This document shows positions 1-5,147 of a stretch of DNA of 5,147 nt, piece by piece (within the stretch, counting starts at the first letter, position 1; every line of letters starts with the position of its first letter). The DNA comes from Gemmatimonadota bacterium. Its GTDB lineage: Bacteria > Gemmatimonadota > Gemmatimonadetes > Longimicrobiales > RSA9. The notes under the pieces were generated by a model. That model saw only the letters and a program-made list of their open reading frames with translations. It made no database searches and was not told the origin of the DNA. The position numbers and the translations under genes are program-made. The DNA lies in contig JACQPS010000162.1 in NCBI GenBank assembly GCA_016207445.1, forward strand, positions 1 to 5,147. The letters run 5' to 3'.

Positions 1-83
1 GCACGGGCGGGGACGACAGCGAGCGCCAGGAGACCGGCGACCAAAAGGAGTACTTTCGCGAACCTCAGGCCTGGGGCGAGCAT
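1..83 (-). CDS. N-terminal fragment of an exported protein (signal peptide only, gene runs off the left edge)
   Basis: Reading leftward from an ATG at 83-81, the frame stays open to the window edge: 27 full codons, plus two bases (GC) that fix the next residue as alanine. The peptide begins MLAPGLRFAK, with two positive charges. A hydrophobic stretch follows (about residues 11-24, rich in Leu, Val and Ala), then P-A-R-A, which fits the A-x-A rule for signal peptidase I. This is a classical Sec signal peptide; there is no lipobox cysteine in the visible part. The start is well supported by GGAGGAG five bases upstream and by a good sigma70-type promoter further up. The gene is divergent from the PBP gene. 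The mature protein lies outside the window, so no function can be given. The alternative, a chance open frame, is unlikely because ribosome binding site, signal peptide and promoter agree. Confidence 0.66.
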   Translation of the reverse strand, partial: MLAPGLRFAKVLLLVAGLLALAVVPAR

Positions 84-88
84 GTCAA

Positions 89-95
89 CTCCTCC
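89..95 (-). promoter_or_regulatory. Strong Shine-Dalgarno site of the left-edge secreted-protein gene
   Basis: On the minus strand 95-89 reads GGAGGAG, followed by TTGAC and then ATG at 83-81. The match to the anti-Shine-Dalgarno sequence and the five-base gap are near ideal, and this decides the start at 83. A second ATG at 97-95 overlaps the site in another frame. It would give only a 10-residue peptide ending in TGA, so it is not preferred. Confidence 0.66.
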
Positions 96-145
96 ATGCT
101 AGCGAACTACGGAAGAGATGTGGCCGGCCAGCGCGGGACAGAGCA

Positions 146-223
146 CGGCCGGAACCAGGACGCGCCCGGGCGCGGGCGCCGTATGTTGTTGCTGGCAAAG
201 AAGCTCCGCCACCGGCCGGAACC
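146..223. repeat. Pair of 11-base direct repeats (CGGCCGGAACC)
   Basis: CGGCCGGAACC occurs at 146-156 and again at 213-223, start to start 67 bases apart. On the minus strand it reads GGTTCCGGCCG. Both copies are downstream of the leftward promoter, within the predicted leader. An 11-base identity in 300 GC-rich bases is somewhat more than expected by chance. Paired regulator sites or RNA elements are possible, but two copies are too few to define a motif. Confidence 0.25.
162..179 (-). other. GC-only hairpin in the predicted leader of the left-edge gene
   Basis: On the minus strand GCGCCCG (179-173) pairs perfectly with CGGGCGC (168-162) across a CGCC loop: seven G-C pairs. It overlaps the perfect 14-base palindrome at 161-174. 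It lies inside the predicted leader and has no T-run after it, so it is not an intrinsic terminator. It could be a leader structure, a DNA-binding site or a product of base composition. Confidence 0.3.
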
Positions 224-233
224 CGGCTGGTGG
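209..233. other. Ten-base-pair stem-loop in the divergent region
   Basis: Bases 209-218 pair with 224-233 around the loop GAACC. As plus-strand RNA this gives nine Watson-Crick pairs and one G-U pair (214 with 228). As minus-strand RNA the wobble becomes an A-C mismatch flanked by five and four pairs. No T-run follows on either strand, so it is not an intrinsic terminator. The second copy of the 11-base direct repeat lies inside it. It falls in the predicted leader of the left-edge gene, so a role in that transcript is possible but unproven. Confidence 0.3.
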
Positions 234-265
234 GAGCATCGAGACCTGGGTTGGAAGTTAGCGGC

Positions 266-294
266 ATAGTAGATTCGGTCCCACGGCGTGTCAA
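266..294 (-). promoter_or_regulatory. Sigma70-type promoter reading leftward
   Basis: On the minus strand, 294-289 is TTGACA, a perfect -35 box. After exactly 17 bases, 271-266 is TACTAT, which matches four of six -10 consensus bases including the conserved TA at the start and the final T. The likely transcription start is the A at about 259, six bases beyond the -10 box. This gives a 5' leader of about 176 bases before the ATG at 83. A perfect -35 with ideal spacing in GC-rich DNA is unlikely to be accidental. The orientation fits the left-edge gene. It would belong to that gene rather than to the PBP gene, which is read the other way. Confidence 0.6.
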
Positions 295-311
295 GAGAGG
301 GGCAGCCGTGG
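281..311. promoter_or_regulatory. Inverted repeat flanking the leftward -35 box (possible operator)
   Basis: CCACGGC (281-287) and GCCGTGG (305-311) are perfect inverted copies separated by 17 bases that contain the TTGACA -35 box (294-289). The arm centres are 24 bases apart. The placement is what a dimeric regulator of this promoter would need. However, a seven-base inverted pair at this spacing is expected about once by chance in a GC-rich region of this size, so the call is weak. Confidence 0.18.
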
Positions 312-383
312 CGGAAACCCCGCCGCCGCCGCAGGGTAGGAGCGGCACTGCTTCGCGACGCACTCGCCTCGATCTCCTGAGGA

Positions 384-2573
384 ATGATCCAGACCCGTAT
401 CCGCAACTGGCTCAAGGCGCACCCGCCGCTCGTGCGGCGCCTCGCGATCGCGCTGGTCGCGCTCGCATCACTCGGCACCGGGCTCGCGTTCGGCGCCTGG
501 CAGGCGGTCTGCCGGAGCGGCTGCCCCTCGCTCGCGCAGATCTACGCCTGGGAGCCAATGCAGTCGACCAAGATCCTGGCGCGGGACGGGCGGCTGGTGG
601 CGGAGCTCTTCCAGGAGCGCCGGACGCCCGTGTCCGTGAGGGCGCTGCCGGCGCACGTTCGACAGGCGTTCCTGGCCGTGGAGGATCAGCAGTTCTACCG
701 GCACCGGGGCTTCAATCCGTGGGGGATGCTGCGGGCGAACGTGAACAATCTGCTGCGGCGTCGCATCACGGGGGGCGGCAGCACCATCACGCAGCAGCTT
801 GCGCGCAACATGTTCCGGGAGGACATCGGGTTCGAGCAGCGGGTGGTGCGGAAGCTGAAGGAGCTCAAGGTCGCGCTCGACCTGGAGCGCCTGTACACGA
901 AAGACCAGATCCTGGAGGCCTACCTCAACCAGATCAACTTCGGACACGGGTGGTGGGGCATCGAGACGGCCGCCCAGCGCTACTTCGGCAAGTCGGCCGT
1001 CGCGCTGAACCCGGCCGAGGCGGCGCTGCTGGCGGCCCTCGCCAAGTCGCCTGCCTACTACACGCCGCTGCGGCACCCGGAGCGCGCGTGGGCCCGCCGC
1101 AACCTGGCGCTCGACCTCATGGCCAAGCAGCGGGTGCTGCCGCGCGAGGAGGCCGACCGCTGGAAGGAGGCGCCGCTGCCGGCCCGCGCGCACGGCGTCG
1201 AGGAGGCTCAGCTCGCGCCCTACTTCGTGGAATGGGTGCGCGAGACGCTGGACGACCGCTACGGCTCCGATCTCTACAGCAAGGGATACCGCATTTACAC
1301 CACGCTCGATCTCGAGATGCAGCGGCGTGCGACGGCCGCCATGGAGCAGGGGTGGGCCAGGATCGAGGGCCCGACCTGGTATCGGCACCCGAAGTACGCG
1401 GATGTCATGAAGGCCGGCGGCAGCTCCGCGCCGGGCCGGACGCCGTACGTACAGGGGGTCTTCATCGCGCTGGATGTGCGCACGGGCGAAGTGCGCGCGC
1501 TGATCGGCGGCCGCGACTTCAGCGACTCCAAGTTCAACCGGGCGGTGCAGGCGAAGCGGCAGCCCGGCTCCGCCTTCAAGCCGTTCGTCTACGGCACGGC
1601 GCTGGCCGCCGGCATCCCGGCGTCGCACGTGATCTACGACTCGCCCGTCATGCTGGAGCTGCCCAACGGGGAGGTGTACTCGCCGAGGAACTACGACGCC
1701 GCATTCCGCGGCCCGATGACGCTGCGTGAGGCGCTGCGGCACTCCGTGAACATCGTGGCGGTGAAGCTGGGGCAGGAGGTGGGGATGGAAACGGTGGCGG
1801 AGTACGCGCGTCGCATGGGCATCGAGACGCCGGTCCCGCCGTTCCCCTCCACGGCGATCGGCGCGCCCGACGTGATCCCGCTGCAGCTGGCGGGCGCGTA
1901 CACGACCTTCGCCAACGGCGGTGTGCGCGTGCAGCCGCGGCCGATCCTGCGCGTGGAGGATGCCGAGGGGCGGGTGCTGTGGCAGAGCAAGCAGGAAGAG
2001 GAGCGAGTGCTGGAGCCCTTGCCGGCCGCGATCCTGCGCGATCTGCTGCGCGACGTCGTGAACCACGGCACCGGGTTCTCCGTGCGCGACCCGGGCGTCG
2101 GCAAGCTGCCGCACGATGTTCCGGCCGCCGGCAAGACGGGAACCACCAACGACGCGACCGACGTGTGGTTCGTCGGCTTCACGCCCGACCTGCTCGGACT
2201 GGTCTGGTTCGGTTTCGATCTGCCCACCAAGATCGCGCCGGGCGCGGCCGGCGGCAGATTCGCCGCGCCCGTGTGGGCCGACTTCATGCGCTCGGTCTAT
2301 GTCGACGAGCCGCTGCTGGAGAAGCCGGCCGGGTGGGCGCTGCCGCGCGAGCTGACCACGCGGGTGGTCGACCGCGAGACCGGCAAGCTGGCGAGCGACT
2401 GGTGCCCGGCCAATGCGCGCTATGCGGAGATATTCGTCCCCGGCACCGAGCCGACGGAAGCGTGCGATACCGGGACGGAAGGCCTGTTCGACGCGCCCCT
2501 GCGCGCTCTGGCTGCCGACAGCCTCGGCGATTCCACGCGCGTCCGGCTCAGTCCGCGCTTCAAGTTTCGCTAG
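384..2573 (+). CDS. mrcA: Class A penicillin-binding protein, PBP1A type (bifunctional transglycosylase/transpeptidase)
   Basis: It polymerises lipid II into glycan strands and cross-links the stem peptides on the outer face of the cytoplasmic membrane. The protein has 729 residues. A basic N-terminus and a membrane anchor (about 20-41) are followed by the GT51 domain: E100-D with F104 and H107 (catalytic Glu100), GGGSTITQQLARN (130-142), RKLKE (156-160, second Glu160) and the KDQILEAYLN motif. The transpeptidase domain has S396-A-F-K399 (nucleophile Ser396), S454-V-N456 and K584-T-G586. All catalytic motifs are intact. The only cysteines are 43, 47, 674 and 694, all predicted outside the cytoplasm. 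It is shorter than E. coli PBP1A (850), with a short linker between the two domains. ATG 384 is the first start after an in-frame TGA (378-380). GAGGA touches the ATG, so the ribosome binding site is poorly spaced; GTG 432 is an alternative but has no better site. The symbol is by family only. Confidence 0.95.
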   Translation: MIQTRIRNWLKAHPPLVRRLAIALVALASLGTGLAFGAWQAVCRSGCPSLAQIYAWEPMQSTKILARDGRLVAELFQERRTPVSVRALPAHVRQAFLAVEDQQFYRHRGFNPWGMLRANVNNLLRRRITGGGSTITQQLARNMFREDIGFEQRVVRKLKELKVALDLERLYTKDQILEAYLNQINFGHGWWGIETAAQRYFGKSAVALNPAEAALLAALAKSPAYYTPLRHPERAWARRNLALDLMAKQRVLPREEADRWKEAPLPARAHGVEEAQLAPYFVEWVRETLDDRYGSDLYSKGYRIYTTLDLEMQRRATAAMEQGWARIEGPTWYRHPKYADVMKAGGSSAPGRTPYVQGVFIALDVRTGEVRALIGGRDFSDSKFNRAVQAKRQPGSAFKPFVYGTALAAGIPASHVIYDSPVMLELPNGEVYSPRNYDAAFRGPMTLREALRHSVNIVAVKLGQEVGMETVAEYARRMGIETPVPPFPSTAIGAPDVIPLQLAGAYTTFANGGVRVQPRPILRVEDAEGRVLWQSKQEEERVLEPLPAAILRDLLRDVVNHGTGFSVRDPGVGKLPHDVPAAGKTGTTNDATDVWFVGFTPDLLGLVWFGFDLPTKIAPGAAGGRFAAPVWADFMRSVYVDEPLLEKPAGWALPRELTTRVVDRETGKLASDWCPANARYAEIFVPGTEPTEACDTGTEGLFDAPLRALAADSLGDSTRVRLSPRFKFR
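2560..2573. other. 14-base convergent overlap of the PBP and deoA 3' ends
   Basis: The PBP gene stops with TAG at 2571-2573 on the plus strand. deoA stops with TGA at 2562-2560 on the minus strand. The last codons of each gene are therefore antisense to the other. I see no hairpin plus T-run near either stop, so transcripts probably extend into the opposite gene, or end by Rho-dependent or unrecognised means. Confidence 0.85.
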
Positions 2574-3900
2574 TCCACGACTCCACGCCGGCCGCTGTGA
2601 CGCGGTGCGTGATGAGCGGCGGCGGCTCCCGTTTCGGCTCCGCTGCGATGCGGATGGCGGAGCCGAGCGCGGCCAGCGCGGCGTCCGCATGCGCGGGGGT
2701 GCGTGCGTGCACGGTGGCCAGGGCCTGTCCCTCCCGCGCGAAGCTTCCGATCCTGGCGGTGATGTGGAAGCCGACGGCGGGGTCTACCGGCTCTCCCAGC
2801 CGGCTCCGGCCCGCGCCCAGCGCCACGGCCGCGTGACCGATCGCGCGCGCGTTCACCTCCACGACCGTGCCCGCGGCCGCTGCCTCGAACACTCGCCGCA
2901 CGGGAGCCTGGGGCAGGATGGCCGGATCGTCGAGCACCGACGCATTGCCTCCCTGCGCCTCGATCACCTGCCGCATGCGCTCGAGCGCGCGCCCGTCGTC
3001 CAGCGCGGCGCGGGCGGCGCGGCGGCCGCTGGCAGCGTCGGGTGCGAGCCGGCCGAGCACGAGCATCTCCCCCGCGAGCGCGATGGTGAGCTCGCGCACG
3101 TCCGGTGGACCCTCCCCGCGCAGCGTCAGGATCGCCTCCTCGACTTCCAGCGCGTTGCCCACCGCGTAGCCGAGCGGCTGCTCCATCCCGGTGAGCAGGG
3201 CGACGACGTGGCAGCGGTGCGTCCGGCCGATCTCGATCAGCGTGCGCGCCAGCTCGAGCGCTCGCTCGCGCTCCGGCAGGAACGCGCCCGCCCCGTGCTT
3301 CACGTCCAGCACCAACCCGTCGATGCCCTCGGCGAGCTTCTTCGACATGATGCTGGACGCGATGAGCGGGATGGACTCCACCGTGCCGGTCACATCGCGC
3401 AGCGCGTACAGGCGCCGGTCCAGCGGCGCGATCTCGGCGGTCGCGCCGATCAGGGCGCACCGGAGCCGTTCGAGTTGCGCGCGGAACTCGCGCGTGGACA
3501 GATCGGTGCGGAAGCCGGGGATCGACTCCAGCTTGTCCAGCGTGCCCCCGGAGTGGCCGAGGCTGCGGCCGCTCACCATCGGGACCACGATGCCCAGCGA
3601 TGCGGCCAGCGGCGCCAGCACGAGCGAGACCTTGTCTCCCACCCCGCCCGTGGAATGCTTGTCGATCTTCGGCCCGGGGATCGCCGACAGGTCGAGCACG
3701 TCGCCCGAGTGCAGCATGATCTCGACCAGCGCGGCGAGCTCCGCGCCGGAGAGCCCTCGGAAGTAGACGGCCATGAGGAAGGCCGCCATCTGGTAGTCCG
3801 GGAGCCGGTCCTCCGCGTACGCCCGGAAGATCTCCGCCAGCTCACCCGGCGAGAGCTCGTGGCCGTCCCGCTTCCGCTGGATCAGCCGGTAGCCGGTCAT
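2560..3900 (-). CDS. deoA: Thymidine / pyrimidine-nucleoside phosphorylase
   Basis: This cytoplasmic salvage enzyme cleaves thymidine (and deoxyuridine, or uridine in broad-specificity members) with phosphate to give the free base and (deoxy)ribose-1-phosphate. At 446 residues it is close to E. coli DeoA (440). The N-terminus has the family's IQRKRDGHELS start. Active-site residues align with E. coli at a constant offset of three: K81-H82-S83-T84-G-G (E. coli K84/H85/S86), S92, S110, T120, R168, S183 and K187. The family signature is present as SGRSLGHSGGTLDKLE (110-125), with Ser113 where SGRG is usual. SSIMSKKLAEG (182-192) resembles Gram-positive PyNP enzymes, while Met108 aligns with E. 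coli TP Met111, suggesting a preference for thymidine. The C-terminal alpha/beta domain is complete. ATG 3900 is the only sensible start, but no Shine-Dalgarno site precedes it. It follows otsA by 52 bases, probably in one transcript. Confidence 0.95.
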   Translation of the reverse strand: MTGYRLIQRKRDGHELSPGELAEIFRAYAEDRLPDYQMAAFLMAVYFRGLSGAELAALVEIMLHSGDVLDLSAIPGPKIDKHSTGGVGDKVSLVLAPLAASLGIVVPMVSGRSLGHSGGTLDKLESIPGFRTDLSTREFRAQLERLRCALIGATAEIAPLDRRLYALRDVTGTVESIPLIASSIMSKKLAEGIDGLVLDVKHGAGAFLPERERALELARTLIEIGRTHRCHVVALLTGMEQPLGYAVGNALEVEEAILTLRGEGPPDVRELTIALAGEMLVLGRLAPDAASGRRAARAALDDGRALERMRQVIEAQGGNASVLDDPAILPQAPVRRVFEAAAAGTVVEVNARAIGHAAVALGAGRSRLGEPVDPAVGFHITARIGSFAREGQALATVHARTPAHADAALAALGSAIRIAAEPKREPPPLITHRVTAAGVESWTSET

Positions 3901-3952
3901 AGGCAGTGCAAGGGGGAGGGAGTCACTCGTGGGGGAGCCGCCGGCCGCACGC
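3901..3952 (-). other. 52-base otsA-deoA spacer without a ribosome binding site
   Basis: Read on the minus strand, this spacer is C-rich and ends CCCTCCCCCTTGCACTGCCT directly before the deoA ATG. There is no purine-rich Shine-Dalgarno site, no promoter and no terminator. The short gap and shared direction support co-transcription. The deoA frame stays open upstream across the spacer with no ATG, GTG or TTG in it, so no better start exists nearby. Confidence 0.6.
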
Positions 3953-5147
3953 TCAACTCGCCGCCTGGACCGGCCTCTCCGCCGCCGGCGCGACGCGGGC
4001 GGACGGGCGGCGTGAGCCTGGATCGGCGGCCCCGGCCCAGGCGCGGAAAACGTCTTCCATCCAGTCGAAGATGGTGCGGAGCGAGGCGCGCATTCGCTCG
4101 AGGCGCGCCCGGCGCTCTTCGGCAGGCAAGAGCAGCGCCGCGCGGATGTGCTGCGCCAGCTCCTCCGGGTCGTAAGGGTTCACCTCGATGCACCCGTCCA
4201 GCTCCTCCGCGGCGCCGGCGAACCGCGAGAGCAGGAGCGTGCCCGCGCCATCGACCTGGCTGGCCACGTACTCCTTCGCGACCAGGTTCATCCCGTCCTG
4301 CAGCGAGCTCACCAGGCACAGGTCCGCCGCCCGGTAGAGGACGGCCAGTCGCTCGGCCGGCAGCGCTTGCTTGATCAGGTGCACGGGGCGCCAGCGGCCC
4401 GTGCCGTACCGGTCGTTGATCTCCCACACCATGCGCTCGATCTTGTGGGTCAACTCGTCGTACGCGTCGATGTCCGTCCGGCTCGGCACCGCGACTTGCA
4501 CGAAGCTGAATCGCTCGCGGAATTCCGGCCAGCGTTCCCAGACGAGATCGAGCGCCTTCAGCTTCTCCGGGATGCCCTTGGAGTAATCCATGCGGTCCAC
4601 GCCGACGCCGAGCAGCCCGCCTTCCGGTGCATAGCGCCTGCGCAGCCTCGTCAGCAAGCGGTTCGCCTCCGGCCGTGCAGCCGCCTCGCGGTAGGCATCC
4701 ACATCAATGGAGATGGGACACGCGCGCACGTGGCAGTCGTGGCCGTCCAGCCGCGCGATTCCCCGCTCCCCATCGATCTCTGCGCGCAGTACGCTCTCGG
4801 CGCATTGCAGGAAGTTCGCGGCGAACAGCGGCACGTGGAACGCGAGCAGGTCGTTGGCGAGAAGCCCCTGGAGCAGCTGCGCGGCCTGACTGGCGACCCG
4901 GAACAGCTCGAGCGGTGGCCAGGGAATGTGCCAGAAGTGCGCGAGGGTCAGTTCCGGACGCCGCGCCCGGACCAGTGCCGGGGCGAGGGCGAGGTGGTAG
5001 TCCTGGAACCAGACCGCGGCTTCCACCTGGCCGGCCTCCTCCAGCACGGCCTGCGCGAAGCGCCGGTTGACCGCGCAGTAGCGCTCCCAGTAGCGCGCGC
5101 GCACCCGGGTGAGCGCCGGACGGAGGTGGCAGAGCGGCCAGAGGAAC
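3953..5147 (-). CDS. otsA: Trehalose-6-phosphate synthase, GT20 family (5' end beyond the right edge)
   Basis: It transfers glucose from a nucleotide sugar (UDP-glucose in E. coli) to glucose-6-phosphate to give trehalose-6-phosphate in the cytoplasm, for osmotic and desiccation protection. The frame is open to the edge. The GTG at 5104 is internal, because the 14 codons before it encode FLWPLCHLRP and four more residues, matching the conserved LWPxFH segment around Trp85 of E. coli OtsA. About 80 N-terminal residues are therefore missing and 397 are visible. Visible motifs are WFQDYHL with Asp49 (E. coli Asp130), FWHIPWP (71-77), VDRMDYSKG with Arg185 and Lys190 (Arg262, Lys267), and QDGMNLVAKEY with Asp284 and Glu292 (Asp361, Glu369). 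The last 25-30 residues are an Ala/Pro/Arg-rich tail. No OtsB phosphatase domain or gene is visible. Glucosylglycerol-phosphate synthase is a related GT20 alternative that cannot be fully excluded. Confidence 0.92.
   Translation of the reverse strand, partial: FLWPLCHLRPALTRVRARYWERYCAVNRRFAQAVLEEAGQVEAAVWFQDYHLALAPALVRARRPELTLAHFWHIPWPPLELFRVASQAAQLLQGLLANDLLAFHVPLFAANFLQCAESVLRAEIDGERGIARLDGHDCHVRACPISIDVDAYREAAARPEANRLLTRLRRRYAPEGGLLGVGVDRMDYSKGIPEKLKALDLVWERWPEFRERFSFVQVAVPSRTDIDAYDELTHKIERMVWEINDRYGTGRWRPVHLIKQALPAERLAVLYRAADLCLVSSLQDGMNLVAKEYVASQVDGAGTLLLSRFAGAAEELDGCIEVNPYDPEELAQHIRAALLLPAEERRARLERMRASLRTIFDWMEDVFRAWAGAADPGSRRPSARVAPAAERPVQAAS

Larger units (their letters stand above)
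84..383. other. 300-base divergent intergenic region
   Basis: This stretch separates the leftward secreted-protein gene from the rightward PBP gene. Open frames crossing it have no ribosome binding site and give Arg/Ala/Pro-rich low-complexity translations, so I see no protein gene. It holds a minus-strand promoter (266-294), a predicted minus-strand leader from about 259 to 84 with two GC-rich hairpins (162-179 and 209-233), an 11-base direct repeat (146-156, 213-223), a perfect 10-base palindrome TGGCCGGCCA at 121-130, a perfect 14-base palindrome at 161-174, and an inverted repeat around the -35 box (281-287 and 305-311). No plus-strand promoter was convincing, so the start of the PBP transcript is unknown. 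There is no tRNA-like fold or T-run terminator. Confidence 0.6.

Noticed and set aside
81..97. Ten-residue upstream frame starting at ATG 97-95 and overlapping the start at 83
   Set aside because: Its own start has no ribosome binding site, and it simply covers the Shine-Dalgarno site and start of the secreted-protein gene. Probably coincidence.
151..240. ECF-sigma type promoters using GGAACC at 151-156 and 218-223
   Set aside because: No recognisable -10 element lies 16-17 bases downstream of either copy, and the motif is part of the GC-rich direct repeat.
251..275. Plus-strand promoter for the PBP gene (TTGGAA with TAGATT)
   Set aside because: The two boxes are only 13 bases apart and each is a partial match, so this does not make a usable sigma70 promoter.
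313..336. Short CCG/GCC triplet run
   Set aside because: Only about four repeats in GC-rich noncoding DNA, with no sign of function.
230..1729. Plus-strand open frame of 499 codons starting in the intergenic region
   Set aside because: It is a shifted-frame shadow of the PBP gene, with a low-complexity Arg/Ala/Gly translation and no motif.
468..2690. Long minus-strand open frame (740 codons) opposite the PBP gene
   Set aside because: The PBP is certain from its catalytic motifs. The antisense translation is Arg/Gly/Ala/Pro-rich with no recognisable domain, as expected when G/C-biased third positions suppress stops on the other strand.
2413..4374. Long plus-strand open frame (653 codons) opposite deoA and otsA
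   Set aside because: It runs antisense across two well-supported genes and their spacer, has no good ribosome binding site, and its product is low-complexity and arginine-rich: a GC-composition artefact.
5102..5104. GTG as the start of otsA
   Set aside because: The 14 codons before it in the same frame encode the conserved LWPxxH segment of GT20 synthases, so the coding sequence continues past the window edge.

Overview
This window looks like ordinary chromosomal DNA from a high-GC bacterium. One line counted by eye (2281-2340) has 41 G/C in 60 bases, and codon third positions are strongly G/C. The content is housekeeping: cell-wall synthesis, nucleoside salvage and trehalose synthesis. The penicillin-binding protein has an N-terminal membrane anchor and the left-edge gene encodes a Sec-type signal peptide. 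Both fit many Gram-negative or deep-branching phyla. Gemmatimonadota, Acidobacteriota or a deltaproteobacterial lineage are guesses from general resemblance, not demonstrated.

Layout from left to right. (a) 1-83, minus strand: the first 27 codons of a gene for an exported protein, with a strong ribosome binding site; the rest lies outside the window. (b) 84-383: a 300-base divergent intergenic region. It holds a well-formed sigma70-type promoter for the left gene (TTGACA, 17-base spacer, TACTAT), a predicted leader of about 176 bases with two GC-rich hairpins, and an 11-base direct repeat. No convincing promoter was found for the rightward gene. (c) 384-2573, plus strand: a complete class A (bifunctional) penicillin-binding protein of the PBP1A type with all glycosyltransferase and transpeptidase motifs intact. 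(d) 2560-3900, minus strand: a complete thymidine/pyrimidine-nucleoside phosphorylase (deoA type), convergent with the PBP gene and overlapping its end by 14 bases. (e) 3953-5147, minus strand: the C-terminal five-sixths or so of a trehalose-6-phosphate synthase (otsA, GT20), running off the right edge.

otsA and deoA are read in the same direction 52 bases apart and are probably co-transcribed, although their biochemistry is not directly linked. The PBP gene stands alone between a divergent and a convergent neighbour. I see no mobile elements, CRISPR arrays, tRNA or rRNA genes, or intrinsic terminators. Nothing here amounts to a new biological system. The items most worth a second look are the promoter and structured leader of the left-edge gene, the terminator-less convergent overlap, the paired extracytoplasmic cysteines in the PBP, and family-motif variants in DeoA and OtsA.
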